A stretch of DNA of 21,775 nucleotides from DATHWB01 sp040902855 (GCA_040902855.1 JBBDWN010000095.1:1-21775); one strand, 5' to 3'. Positions 7,810 to 16,136 are shown, counted from the first letter of the stretch. Numbers and translations: made by a program. Notes: a model not told the origin generated them from the sequence alone.

Positions 7810-8568
7810 ATGAAGGTGGTTGTCTGCGTCAAGCAGATTCCCGATCCGGCCAGCGAGTACACCCTGGAGCCCGACAGCCATTGGCTCGTCAGACCCTCAG
7901 AACAGGTGCTCGACGACACGGACCGCTACGGAGTCGAAATGGGCCTTCAGCTCGCGCAGGCGAGCGAAGACGGGAGTGTGACCCTGGTCAGCATGGGTCC
8001 GACCGGCAACATGCAGGGCATCCGCCAAGCCCTCGCCATGGGTGCGGACAAGGCGGTCGTCGTCGACGACGCCGACCTGCGCGGGTCCGACGCGCTCACC
8101 ACCGCTCGGGTGCTGGCTGCCGCCATCACGCGGGAAGGTTTCGACCTCGTCATCGCCGGCACCGAATCCACCGACGGCTACTCCGGTGTCGTACCGCAGA
8201 TGGTCGCCGAGTTCCTCGATGTCCCCGCCCTCACCTATGCCACGAAGATCGAGATCGGCGACGGCGTCACCATCCATCGCCAGGCGACCTCCGGTTACGA
8301 CACCGTCGAGGCATCCCTTCCCGCGCTTGTCACGGTGACCGCAGGCGTCGTCGAGCCCCGATATCCGACGTTCAAAGGGATCATGGACGCCAAGAAGAAG
8401 CCGGTCGACACCGTCACCGTGAACGATCTCGGCGTGAGTGCAGAAGTCGAACAGAAGGTGACGGCCGTCTCTCCCGCCCCGGAGAGGTCGGCAGGAACCA
8501 TCATCGAAGACGACGGCGAAGGCCATCTCGCCATCGTGGCCAAGCTGCGCGAATTGAAGGTGATCTGA
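7810..8568 (+). CDS. etfB: Electron transfer flavoprotein, beta subunit
   Basis: EtfB binds AMP and, with EtfA, forms the soluble heterodimer that takes electrons from acyl-CoA dehydrogenases and related flavoenzymes and passes them to the quinone pool through ETF-quinone oxidoreductase. The 252-residue product starts with the family-typical VVCVKQIPDP, has the nucleotide-binding AGTESTDGYSGVVPQMVAEFL stretch in the middle, and carries the beta-subunit signature around PRYPTFKGIMDAKKKP. A clear Shine-Dalgarno (AAGGAGA, 7797-7803) precedes the ATG. etfA follows with no gap. The TetR-type palindrome upstream suggests repression lifted by an acyl-CoA-like ligand, which is an inference. Confidence 0.95.
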   Translation: MKVVVCVKQIPDPASEYTLEPDSHWLVRPSEQVLDDTDRYGVEMGLQLAQASEDGSVTLVSMGPTGNMQGIRQALAMGADKAVVVDDADLRGSDALTTARVLAAAITREGFDLVIAGTESTDGYSGVVPQMVAEFLDVPALTYATKIEIGDGVTIHRQATSGYDTVEASLPALVTVTAGVVEPRYPTFKGIMDAKKKPVDTVTVNDLGVSAEVEQKVTAVSPAPERSAGTIIEDDGEGHLAIVAKLRELKVI

Positions 8569-9516
8569 ATGGCGAACGTATGGGTCTTCGTCAGGGAACA
8601 GGACGGCGGACCGTCCACGATCGGACTCGAACTCATCACCAAGGCGCGCACCCTCGGAGACGTCACCGCGATCTACGTCGGCGCCGGGTCCGATGAAGCG
8701 TTCGCCAGCGTCGGCGACCATGGAGCGTCGGCGGTATTCCACCTCGCGCCGGGCGATGCGCTCGTCTCCGCTCCCGTGGCGTCCGCCCTCGCCGACCTTG
8801 CGGGGACTCACAACCCCGACATCATCCTGTTCGGCCAGGCATACGACGACCGGGATGTCGCCGGGCGTCTGGCGGCGCGGATCGGACGAACCGTGCTCTC
8901 CAACGCCGTCGACGTGACGCTGGGCGACACCGTCGAGGCTACCCACGAGATCTTCGGCGGCAGCCAGCTGGCCACCTCGACGATCACGGGTGAGCGGCCC
9001 TATCTCGTCGTCGTGCGACCCAAGTCCTTCGAAGCGGCGCCCTCCGGCGGAGGCACGCCGGGAGTCACGACCGTCGACCTCCCCGACGTCGGTTCGTCCG
9101 CCGCTCGGGTGACTGGCAGCCACGTCGAAGAAAAGGAAGGACCGCAGCTCGAGGAGGCGGCAATCATCGTCGCCGGGGGCCGTGGCCTGGGCTCGGCCGA
9201 GAAGTACGCCATGATCGAGGCAATCGCCAAGCCGCTGGGAGCGGCCACCGGCGCCACCCGGGCCATCGTCGACGCCGGCTGGGTGCCCTACGCCAAACAG
9301 GTGGGCCAGACGGGTAAGACCGTCAAACCCGACGTCTACATCGCCGCCGGCATCTCCGGGGCCATGCAGCATCTGGTGGGCATGAAGGACTCCAAGACGA
9401 TCATCGCCATCAACAAGGACCCCGAAGCCCCCATCTTCTCGGTGGCCGACCTGGGCATCATCGGCGACGTCAACAACGTCCTCCCCAAACTGGCAGAAGA
9501 ACTGAACAAGGGCTGA
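8569..9516 (+). CDS. etfA: Electron transfer flavoprotein, alpha subunit
   Basis: EtfA carries the redox FAD of the ETF heterodimer. The 315-residue protein has an N-terminal domain I and the highly conserved C-terminal FAD domain: GRGLGSAEKYAMIEAIAKPLG, then RAIVDAGWVPYAKQVGQTGK, YIAAGISGAMQHLVGMK, INKDPEAPIFSVADLGIIGD and the closing helix. The ATG directly follows the etfB stop. Its Shine-Dalgarno is the strong AAGGTGATC (8557-8565) inside the last etfB codons, so the two subunits should be made in matched amounts. No dehydrogenase or ETF-quinone oxidoreductase gene lies nearby, so the partners must be encoded elsewhere. Confidence 0.95.
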   Translation: MANVWVFVREQDGGPSTIGLELITKARTLGDVTAIYVGAGSDEAFASVGDHGASAVFHLAPGDALVSAPVASALADLAGTHNPDIILFGQAYDDRDVAGRLAARIGRTVLSNAVDVTLGDTVEATHEIFGGSQLATSTITGERPYLVVVRPKSFEAAPSGGGTPGVTTVDLPDVGSSAARVTGSHVEEKEGPQLEEAAIIVAGGRGLGSAEKYAMIEAIAKPLGAATGATRAIVDAGWVPYAKQVGQTGKTVKPDVYIAAGISGAMQHLVGMKDSKTIIAINKDPEAPIFSVADLGIIGDVNNVLPKLAEELNKG

Positions 9517-9547
9517 TCCGCACAACGCCCCGTACCCAGGGTTCAGC

Positions 9548-9568
9548 ACCACCTATACGGTGGTTTTT
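9548..9568 (+). terminator. Intrinsic terminator after etfA
   Basis: ACCACC (9548-9553), a TATAC loop and GGTGGT (9559-9564) form a perfect 6-bp stem followed by further T residues, giving TTTTT at 9564-9568. It lies 31 bp after the etfA stop in the convergent gap with cdd. The minus-strand reading lacks a T-run, so it should act mainly on plus-strand transcription. Confidence 0.75.
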
Positions 9569-9601
9569 GCGCACGAGTTCGTGGAGATCTCGTCCCGCGG
9601 T

Positions 9602-9991
9602 TCAGAGCGTGAAGCGGTGCGGAAGCAATTCGTCCATCGTGTGGGTGTTGACGGTGCCGTCGTTGGTGGCGACGTGGATCGTCTCGACACCGAACTCGGA
9701 CATGATCTGCCGACAGCGGCCGCACGGATACGCCGAATCGACCGACTCAGCATCGATGCACGCCACCGCCACCACCGGCAGCCGACGATGCCCCTGGGTC
9801 ACGGCGTAGTTCACTGCATTCGCTTCGGCGCACTGGCTCACCGGGAAGGCGGCATTCTCCACGTTGGCGCTGGTGATCACCGTCCCGTCTTCGGCCTGCA
9901 CCGCCGCACCTACCCGGAAATTCGAATAAGGCACGTAGGCCCCGAGGGCCGCCTCCCGAGCAGCGGCGACGAGCTCGTCGCGGTCAAGCAT
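9602..9991 (-). CDS. cdd: Cytidine deaminase
   Basis: The enzyme hydrolytically deaminates cytidine and deoxycytidine to uridine and deoxyuridine, feeding the pyrimidine phosphorylase and uracil salvage steps encoded on the other strand. The 129-residue product is a typical small tetrameric-type CDA. The zinc ligands are Cys54 in the CAE motif and Cys90/Cys93 in PCGRC, and the proton-shuttling Glu is E56. NVENAAFP binds the sugar. I place the start at the ATG at 9991, beginning MLDRDELVAAA, rather than nine codons upstream, because this matches the family N-terminus. It overlaps the ftsY stop by 8 bases and has no clear Shine-Dalgarno, suggesting coupling. It is the last gene of smc-ftsY-cdd. 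Confidence 0.93.
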   Translation of the reverse strand: MLDRDELVAAAREAALGAYVPYSNFRVGAAVQAEDGTVITSANVENAAFPVSQCAEANAVNYAVTQGHRRLPVVAVACIDAESVDSAYPCGRCRQIMSEFGVETIHVATNDGTVNTHTMDELLPHRFTL

Positions 9992-10988
9992 CGGCCAACA
10001 ACGCGTCGACGAAGGCATCCGGGTCGAACGGGATCAGATCGTCGACCCCCTCTCCCACTCCGATGAACTTGACCGGGATCCCAAGCTCCTGTTCCACCGC
10101 GACCACGATGCCGCCGCGAGCAGTTCCATCCAACTTGGACAACACGATGCCGGTCACCCCGGCCGTCTCGGTGAACAGGCGCGCCTGGGACAGTCCGTTT
10201 TGTCCCGTAGTTGCGTCGAGCACCAACAGCACTTCGCCGATCGGATCACCTTCCCTCTCCAGGACTCTCGTGATCTTCCCAAGCTCGGCCATCAGGTTCT
10301 TCTTGTTGTGCAGTCGTCCCGCCGTGTCGATCACGACTACATCGCGCCCTCTCGCCTTGGCTGCGGCAAGCGTGTCGAACGCGACGGAGGCGGGGTCCGA
10401 GCCTTGCTGACCGCTGACGATCTCAACGCCCACCCGGTCCGCCCAGGTTCGAAGCTGGGTGTCCGCGGCAGCGCGGAACGTGTCCGCCGCCCCCAGAATC
10501 GGAGTGAGGCCCCGCTCCCGCAGACGGGCGGCGAGCTTGGCGATCGACGTGGTCTTTCCGGTTCCGTTGACGCCGACGACGAGGACGACCGCCGGCGACC
10601 CGGTGAGAGTCAGCTCGCGATCACGGCCGTCGAGGATCTGACGGATTTCACGATCCAGCATCGACCGGGCCTCGTCCACATCGGCGGGGGCGCGGGTTCG
10701 CACCTCGGCCACGATGGCCTGCGAGGCTTCCACACCGACATCGGCACCGATCAACGCCTCCTCCATCTCCTCCCAGAAGATCGAATCCAGCTCACCCCTG
10801 GCGAAGACGGACCGCAACGACGTACCCAGCGACTGGCGGGTACGAGAGAGGCGGGACGTGAGCGAAGGGGGACCTTCAACTGAGGGCGGAGCGTCCACAT
10901 CGGTCGACCGCCGACGAACCATGACGAATCCCGCGCCAAGCACCACGACGAGTGCGGTGACGACCAGGAGGAGTTCGAGCGTGTCCAT
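9984..10988 (-). CDS. ftsY: Signal recognition particle receptor FtsY
   Basis: FtsY is the membrane-docked GTPase that receives SRP-bound ribosomes and delivers them to the Sec translocon. The 334-residue protein begins with a single hydrophobic segment (about residues 4-24) followed by RRR, a membrane anchor as seen in actinobacterial FtsY in place of the long acidic A domain of E. coli. The N domain spans about 40-125. The G domain shows GVNGTGKTT (139-147), DTFRAAA (169-175), DTAGRLHNK (221-229), SKLDGTARGG (284-293) and the GVGEGVDDLIPFD closing motif. It starts 12 bp after the smc stop and overlaps cdd at its end. The smc-ftsY adjacency is common in bacteria. Confidence 0.96.
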   Translation of the reverse strand: MDTLELLLVVTALVVVLGAGFVMVRRRSTDVDAPPSVEGPPSLTSRLSRTRQSLGTSLRSVFARGELDSIFWEEMEEALIGADVGVEASQAIVAEVRTRAPADVDEARSMLDREIRQILDGRDRELTLTGSPAVVLVVGVNGTGKTTSIAKLAARLRERGLTPILGAADTFRAAADTQLRTWADRVGVEIVSGQQGSDPASVAFDTLAAAKARGRDVVVIDTAGRLHNKKNLMAELGKITRVLEREGDPIGEVLLVLDATTGQNGLSQARLFTETAGVTGIVLSKLDGTARGGIVVAVEQELGIPVKFIGVGEGVDDLIPFDPDAFVDALLADA

Positions 10989-11000
10989 GCCGGCCGGAGA

Positions 11001-14000
11001 CTACCGACCGGAGGTGGACTCCAACTCTGCGCTCGCTTGGGCCATCGACTTGGCGACCACCTTCGACGAACCGCCCGGCTCCATCGTCACCCCATACAAC
11101 ACGTCACCGGCCTCCATCGTCTGCTGCTGGTGCGTGATGATCAGCATCTGCGCCTTGGGCCGGAATTCGTCGAGAAGCCGCACGAAGCGATGGAGGTTGG
11201 AGTCGTCGAGGGCGGCCTCCACCTCGTCCAACACGTAGAAGGGACTCGGGCGGGCGTCGAAGACGGCGAACAGGAACGCCAGCGCGGCGAGAGATCGTTC
11301 CCCACCGGACAGCAGCGACATGGCGGTGACTTTCTTGCCCAGCGGCTGAGCCTCGATCTCGACGCCCGTCGCCCCCAGATCATCCGGATCGGTGAGACGG
11401 AGCCTGCCTCGACCCCCAGGGAAGAGCACTTCGAAGTGACGCTCGTAGGCCTGGGCGATCTCCTCGAAGGCGGAGAGGAACTGGGTCTGGATCTCGTCGT
11501 CGAGTGCCGCAATCACCTTCCGCAACTCGTTGCGGGAGCCTTCCAGATCGTCGAGCTGACCCGTCAGGAAAGAATGTCTCTCCTCCAGTTCGACATACTC
11601 GGCGGCGGCCAGCGGGTTCACCGGACCCATCCGCCGCAGCTCCGCTTCGCGTGACGCCAACTCGTCACGGATGTCACCTTCGGTGTCGGGAATCGGAGCG
11701 GACAAGGCGGCTTCCTCGTCGGCATCGGCATCCCGACGCAAACGCTCGGCCACCTGCTCCCGGCGGACCCGAAGTTCGGCACGTTCGACTGCCAGGGATC
11801 CCAAGCGCTCCTTGGCGGCGGCCATCAGGCCGGCGTGCAGGTCATGGACCTCCTGCGCCTCGGCAAGACGGGCGCCGGCCTCACCGGCCTGAGCGCGCAG
11901 TTCGGCCTGACGTGAGCGCAACGACTCGAGATGGGTGCGTAGCGCGTCCGTGGCCTGACGGGCGGCGCTCGAGATGGCTTCGAGCCGGGCGAGCGACGCC
12001 TCGTCGACGGTGAGCTGGATGTCTGCGACGAGGAGCCGGTCGATCTCGACCCGGCGTGCCCGCAGCATCCCGAGTTGCTGCTGGGCTGCCCGGAGAGACG
12101 ACGTGTGCTCCTGCCACGCACTGCGAGCCGCCTCCCGGTCGTCCGCTACTGCCCGGCGTCGTTCGACAAGTGACTCCCAGGCTGCCTGGCGCTCCGCTTC
12201 CTCGCCTTCCAGGGCGGCGAGCCGGGCACGCAATCCGGTGGCGAGTTCCACCCGCCCGTCGATTGCAGCCCGCAACGAGGACTCCCGTGATCCGAGCCGT
12301 TCGGCCTCTTGAATACCAGCCTGGACCTCACGTTCGAGTCGGGCGAGCGCCTCGATCGAACCGGCCATCCGTGCTTCCAACGACTCGAGCGTCTCGAGAG
12401 TGTCCCGCTCGGTCTGGCGAGCGTCGTCGAATGCGCGCTTGGCCTGGGAACGAAGACTCTCCGCCCGTGCGAGGTCGACTTCGGCCCGCTCGAGTGCGAC
12501 TTCGGCTGCCTCGATCATCGCCGGAGAGGCGCCGTCCGGATGTGACACCCGCATGCCGTTGGCGGTGATCAGGTCGCCTTCGGGCGTGACGACCCGGATG
12601 TCGGGATGGGCGAGGGCGATGCGATGACCCGCCTGCCAGCCTTCGACGAGGTAGACGTCGCCGAGGAGGACGGCGGCCAGTCGGTGGTTTGCCTTCGATC
12701 CCAACCGGTCGATGAGACGCTCTGCTCCCGCAAAGGCCACCGGCAACTGTCGATCGCTCCCCGGGCTGAGGATGGACACGCCGCCGCGCCCGGCGGACTT
12801 CAACGCCGCGACGGCGCTCTCGCGTGACGCCACGTCGCCGAAGACGACGCCATCGGCCCAGGCACCGAGCGCTGCGTCGACCGCGGCGGCCAGATCAGCC
12901 GGCACGTCCAAGGCTGATGCCACCGATCCGACGAACCCGTCAGACTCCTCCACCATCGCTCGCGCCCGCTCGTCGGAGAGCCCTTCGGCGGCGGCGATCA
13001 AGGCATCGCGCTTCGCGGTTGCTCCTGCGAGCGCAATCCGCGCATCGCCGTGGGCCGCCTCCGCCTGCTCCCACCGCTCCTGGGCGGTCACCCTTTGCGC
13101 CTGGGCTGCCGTGTACCGCTCCTGAGCGGGCAGAGCGACGGCGTCGAGATCGCGAATCTCGTCGTTGACCCGACCGGCAGTGGCCTTCTCGCCGGCGATG
13201 CGCTCCCGAAGTGTCGTCAGACTGGTCTGCACCGCCTGCAGTTCCCGCCGGTCGCGCTCGTCGGCCATGTCGAGGGAACGCAGGTCGCCTCGCACGACGG
13301 CGATCGCTCCTTCCGTCGACATCTCCTCCTGTTCCGTGAGAGACCGCTCCTCATCCTCGAGCTGACGGAACACGCGCTCGGCGTCGACGGCCAGAGCGTC
13401 CAGTCTCTCTACGGCGGTCTCGGCCTCGCGCGTCTGCACTTCGATGTCCCCGGATTCGACCTCCAAGTCGCGACGTCGCTCGTCTGCACCTGCCAAGCGA
13501 GCGATACCGGAACGATGACGCTCATGCGCGACCTGGCCGATCCGTCGAAGGCGCTCGAGCACCGTCTCAGCCTTGGCTGCCGCCGCCGAATCGCGATCCA
13601 ATGCCTCACCCAGGTCCCCGGCATCGGACCGGAGACCGGCCAGTTTCGAGGCAACTTCCAGACGCGTCTGCTCGGATTCGACGACGGTGCGTTCGTCGGC
13701 CGCGGCGGTGGCAGCGATTTCGGACGCTCGGCGGTCGATCGCCCTCAGATCCTCGGCGCCCACCGCCAAACGGAGTGCCTGCACCGCCTCGGCGACTTCC
13801 GCGTGACGCAGGGCAGCCGACGCCTGACGCTTGAGGGGACGCATCCGTTTGCCTATCTCGCCGAGGAGGTCACGCAGGCGGATGACGTCGGCATCGGTCC
13901 GTTCGAGGCGACGCAGCGCCTTGTCCTTGCGGACACGGTGCTTGAGGATCCCCGCCGCCTCTTCGACGACTGCCCTGTGCTGGTCGGGAGTGGCGTTGAG

Positions 14001-14447
14001 GATCGAGGTGATCTGGCCCTGGCCGATGATGACGTGTTGGTGGCGGCCGACCCCTGAGTCGCTCAGCAACTCCTGGATGTCGAGCAGGCGGCAGCCGACG
14101 CCGTTGATCTCGTAGTCGCTGGATCCGTCCCGATAGAGGCGTCGAGTCACACTCACTTCCGCCAGATCGAGCGGAAGCATCCCGGACGAGTTGTCGAAGA
14201 CCAGGGTCACTTCTGCCCGACCGAGACCCGGTCGAGTGGCGGTGCCGGCGAAGATGACGTCGTCCATCTTGGCCGTCCGCAGCGCCTTCGGGGACTGGGT
14301 TCCCATCACCCAGGCAATCGCGTCGACGACGTTGGACTTCCCGGAGCCGTTCGGACCGACGACGACGGTCACACCGGGCCGAAACTCCATGCGGGTCCGA
14401 TCGGCGAAGGATTTGAATCCAGTCAACTTCAGGGACTTGAGATACAT
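11001..14447 (-). CDS. smc: Chromosome segregation protein SMC
   Basis: SMC forms a ring-like ATPase that, with ScpA and ScpB, extrudes and aligns chromosomal DNA. The 1148-residue protein has all domains in order: an N-terminal head with Walker A GPNGSGKSN (31-39) and a Q-loop near 51, a long coiled coil to about 500, a globular hinge starting near DGFVGSVASALDVP, a second coiled coil rich in Ala/Arg/Glu, and the C-terminal head with the ABC signature LLSGGERS (1045-1052) and Walker B FYVLDE (1070-1075, catalytic Glu 1075). Its start has a Shine-Dalgarno (AGAGGAAT, 14451-14458 on the plus-strand numbering). ftsY follows after 12 bp. scpA and scpB are not in the window. Confidence 0.97.
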   Translation of the reverse strand: MYLKSLKLTGFKSFADRTRMEFRPGVTVVVGPNGSGKSNVVDAIAWVMGTQSPKALRTAKMDDVIFAGTATRPGLGRAEVTLVFDNSSGMLPLDLAEVSVTRRLYRDGSSDYEINGVGCRLLDIQELLSDSGVGRHQHVIIGQGQITSILNATPDQHRAVVEEAAGILKHRVRKDKALRRLERTDADVIRLRDLLGEIGKRMRPLKRQASAALRHAEVAEAVQALRLAVGAEDLRAIDRRASEIAATAAADERTVVESEQTRLEVASKLAGLRSDAGDLGEALDRDSAAAAKAETVLERLRRIGQVAHERHRSGIARLAGADERRRDLEVESGDIEVQTREAETAVERLDALAVDAERVFRQLEDEERSLTEQEEMSTEGAIAVVRGDLRSLDMADERDRRELQAVQTSLTTLRERIAGEKATAGRVNDEIRDLDAVALPAQERYTAAQAQRVTAQERWEQAEAAHGDARIALAGATAKRDALIAAAEGLSDERARAMVEESDGFVGSVASALDVPADLAAAVDAALGAWADGVVFGDVASRESAVAALKSAGRGGVSILSPGSDRQLPVAFAGAERLIDRLGSKANHRLAAVLLGDVYLVEGWQAGHRIALAHPDIRVVTPEGDLITANGMRVSHPDGASPAMIEAAEVALERAEVDLARAESLRSQAKRAFDDARQTERDTLETLESLEARMAGSIEALARLEREVQAGIQEAERLGSRESSLRAAIDGRVELATGLRARLAALEGEEAERQAAWESLVERRRAVADDREAARSAWQEHTSSLRAAQQQLGMLRARRVEIDRLLVADIQLTVDEASLARLEAISSAARQATDALRTHLESLRSRQAELRAQAGEAGARLAEAQEVHDLHAGLMAAAKERLGSLAVERAELRVRREQVAERLRRDADADEEAALSAPIPDTEGDIRDELASREAELRRMGPVNPLAAAEYVELEERHSFLTGQLDDLEGSRNELRKVIAALDDEIQTQFLSAFEEIAQAYERHFEVLFPGGRGRLRLTDPDDLGATGVEIEAQPLGKKVTAMSLLSGGERSLAALAFLFAVFDARPSPFYVLDEVEAALDDSNLHRFVRLLDEFRPKAQMLIITHQQQTMEAGDVLYGVTMEPGGSSKVVAKSMAQASAELESTSGR

Positions 14448-14463
14448 GCCATTCCTCTGGGGA

Positions 14464-14493
14464 CCGGTCCGTCACGACGGGTTTCCGGACCGG
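14464..14493. promoter_or_regulatory. Inverted repeat in the smc upstream region
   Basis: CCGGTCCG (14464-14471) and CGGACCGG (14486-14493) are perfect 8-bp arms separated by 14 bp, 17 bp upstream of the smc ATG. A possible smc -10 (TAAGTT on the minus strand, 14502-14497) lies just beyond the distal arm. The repeat would then cover the transcription start as an operator, or fold as a hairpin at the mRNA 5' end next to the Shine-Dalgarno. It could also be chance in G+C-rich DNA. Confidence 0.4.
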
Positions 14494-14578
14494 GTGAACT
14501 TACATCAGTGTGATTCAATTGAGGTTAGTGGGCGTGACCCGCAGGAAGCGAGCCTTCCGACAGCTTCGCCCAGGACCG

Positions 14579-15784
14579 TCAAACGGGAACCACGACCTGC
14601 GGCCGGCGGGTGACGAGCACCCACACGAGTCCACCCACCAGGGCGATACCGATCCACGCCGTCGAGGCGTAGCCAGGACCCTCGAGCAGGATTCCGGAAC
14701 TGATCGTCGCGATCGCGCCGACGCCCCACACCATCGAGTCCACCTTGCCCTGGACGACCGGACGCAACCCCGGCTCCACCGCCACGGTCAGGAGGGTGCT
14801 CCCGGCGACAAACCCCAGGTTCCATCCGATGCCGAGCAGGAAGAGGCCCCATCCGAGGAGAATCGTGGCGTCGTGAGGTGCGAGGGCTGCGATCACCCCC
14901 GCTGCGACAAGGACCATCGCACCCGCCCACATCATCGGAATCGCTCCGACACGGTCGGTCACGCGACCGACGAGCGGGGCGAAGGCGAACATTCCCAGCG
15001 TGTGAGCGCTGATGATGTTGCCCACCGTCCCCAGACCGAATCCACCATTCTCCACGTGGATCGGGGTGGCCGTCATGATCAGCACCATCACGAAGTGGCC
15101 GATGACCATGGCGGCGACCGCCATCTGGACACCCGGTCGGGCGAACGGCGTGCGCGTCTCGGGGATGGCTGCGACGACCGACTCGTCGACGATGGCAAGG
15201 GTTGACGGGTCCGGTCTCAGCGCCGCCAGGCACAGCACGGTGGCGATCCCCATGAACACGGCAGTGGCCAGATACCCACCTGCGTATTCGACTGCGCCCA
15301 ACTCGATGGCTACCCGGCCTCCCGGGTCGAGAAGCCGGGGACCGACGACCGCCCCGATGGTGCTGGCCCAGACGATCATGCTGACGGCGCTCCCCCGTCG
15401 ATGCGGTTCCACCAGCTCCGCCGCGCTGTAGCGGGCGAGGTGGGCGGCGGCGTTTCCGAAGCCGATGACGCCCATTCCTGCGACGAGCACGACGAAGATC
15501 CCCGACAGGACGCCCAGGAACGCCACGACCCCGCCGGCGGTTGCGATTCCCATGCCGACGAGGAGTGACCGGCGTCGTCCGGCTCGCACGACGAGGCGTC
15601 CGAGCATTGCCGTCCCCACGGCAGTCGAGATCGTGCCGACCGCGGCAGGGACGCCGACGAGAAGCGACGAACCGGTGATCTGGCGGGCCGCCAAGGTCGA
15701 CACGGTGACAGCGGCGAGGTACCCGGTGCTCATGGCGCCGACCGCTGCGAAGAGCACCCAGCGAAGACGAGCATGGGCGGACAT
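14579..15784 (-). CDS. Major facilitator superfamily transporter
   Basis: This is an inner-membrane secondary transporter of unknown substrate, about 400 residues with roughly 12 hydrophobic segments. The loop between helices 2 and 3 carries an MFS motif A-like LGRLVVRAGRRRS, with a related VGRVTDRVG in the second half, as expected from the internal duplication. General MFS layout suggests drug or metabolite efflux, but nothing specifies a substrate. The start is ambiguous. An ATG at 15796 gives MVSPMSAHAR, while the ATG at 15784 (MSAHAR) lies exactly 7 nt after TATGGT, a -10-like hexamer that overlaps the upstream ATG. I prefer 15784 as a leaderless start. A perfect 20-bp palindrome lies upstream. 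Confidence 0.85.
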   Translation of the reverse strand: MSAHARLRWVLFAAVGAMSTGYLAAVTVSTLAARQITGSSLLVGVPAAVGTISTAVGTAMLGRLVVRAGRRRSLLVGMGIATAGGVVAFLGVLSGIFVVLVAGMGVIGFGNAAAHLARYSAAELVEPHRRGSAVSMIVWASTIGAVVGPRLLDPGGRVAIELGAVEYAGGYLATAVFMGIATVLCLAALRPDPSTLAIVDESVVAAIPETRTPFARPGVQMAVAAMVIGHFVMVLIMTATPIHVENGGFGLGTVGNIISAHTLGMFAFAPLVGRVTDRVGAIPMMWAGAMVLVAAGVIAALAPHDATILLGWGLFLLGIGWNLGFVAGSTLLTVAVEPGLRPVVQGKVDSMVWGVGAIATISSGILLEGPGYASTAWIGIALVGGLVWVLVTRRPQVVVPV

Positions 15785-15791
15785 CGGTGAC

Positions 15792-15797
15792 ACCATA
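15792..15797 (-). promoter_or_regulatory. Putative -10 element of a leaderless MFS promoter
   Basis: On the minus strand TATGGT is followed by 7 nt and then the ATG at 15784, the same geometry as at ppc, upp and the right-edge membrane gene. I see no good -35. If true, the ATG at 15796, part of which lies within this hexamer, cannot be the start codon. Confidence 0.4.
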
Positions 15798-15828
15798 TCC
15801 GCGGCGCTGAGCCCTTCTGCTCTGCGTC

Positions 15829-15848
15829 GCGGTTCATTAATGAACCGC
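15829..15848. promoter_or_regulatory. Perfect 20-bp palindrome upstream of the MFS gene
   Basis: GCGGTTCATTAATGAACCGC is an uninterrupted perfect palindrome with an A+T-rich centre, in the 79-bp gap between acyP and the MFS start. It has no T-run on its minus-strand side, so it is not a standard terminator for acyP. Its centre is about 54 bp upstream of the proposed MFS transcription start. The form is typical of a dimeric regulator site, for example MarR or TetR type. No regulator gene is adjacent. Confidence 0.65.
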
Positions 15849-15863
15849 TGCCCCGCTAAAAAG

Positions 15864-16136
15864 CTAATTCACGACGAGGAAGTCTTGGACGGAGGGGTCG
15901 AGGGGGACGGCGGCGGATTCGACCCCGGTGACAGCCGAACGGGGCGGTCCCTCCCACAGCCAGTCGACGAAGCGCTCCACGGCCTCTTCTTCGCCCTGCG
16001 CCCACACTTCCACTCGACCGTCCGGAAGATTCCGCACCCACCCCCACAGTCCCACCCGTCGCGCCTCCTGACGGGTCATCTGTCGGTAATAGACGCCCTG
16101 GACCCGGCCCGACACGAATGCGTGGACGGCCTTCAT
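15864..16136 (-). CDS. acyP: Acylphosphatase
   Basis: This small cytoplasmic enzyme hydrolyses the carboxyl-phosphate bond of acyl phosphates. Its physiological substrate in bacteria is often unclear. The 90-residue product has the exact family size. The signature GRVQGVYYR (10-18) holds the phosphate-binding Arg18, and GWVRNLPDGRVEV (32-44) holds catalytic Asn36. The usual Phe of the GVFFR/GVFYR motif is Tyr here, a common variant. The ATG overlaps the fpg stop by 4 bases (ATGA), so it is translated coupled to fpg. I chose this ATG because it begins the conserved beta strand; the frame stays open much further upstream across fpg without homology. Confidence 0.93.
   Translation of the reverse strand: MKAVHAFVSGRVQGVYYRQMTRQEARRVGLWGWVRNLPDGRVEVWAQGEEEAVERFVDWLWEGPPRSAVTGVESAAVPLDPSVQDFLVVN

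Noticed and set aside
7897..9552. 551-codon open frame on the minus strand opposite etfBA
   Set aside because: It lies antisense to two unmistakable genes. Its translation shows no recognisable domain and is low-complexity Gly/Asp/Val-rich, as expected from the complement of G+C-rich codons.
9571..9601. Short inverted repeat CACGA/TCGTG and a GAGATCTC palindrome after cdd
   Set aside because: The arms are very short and have no T-run for cdd transcription. Both are expected by chance.
11002..11011. Second TACCGACCGG-like site resembling the etf operator
   Set aside because: Only one half-site is present and the other arm does not match. It lies at the end of smc, so it is probably chance.
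14544..14558. Small hairpin GGAAG-CGAGC-CTTCC downstream of the MFS gene
   Set aside because: The 5-bp stem has no T-run and is too weak to call as a terminator.
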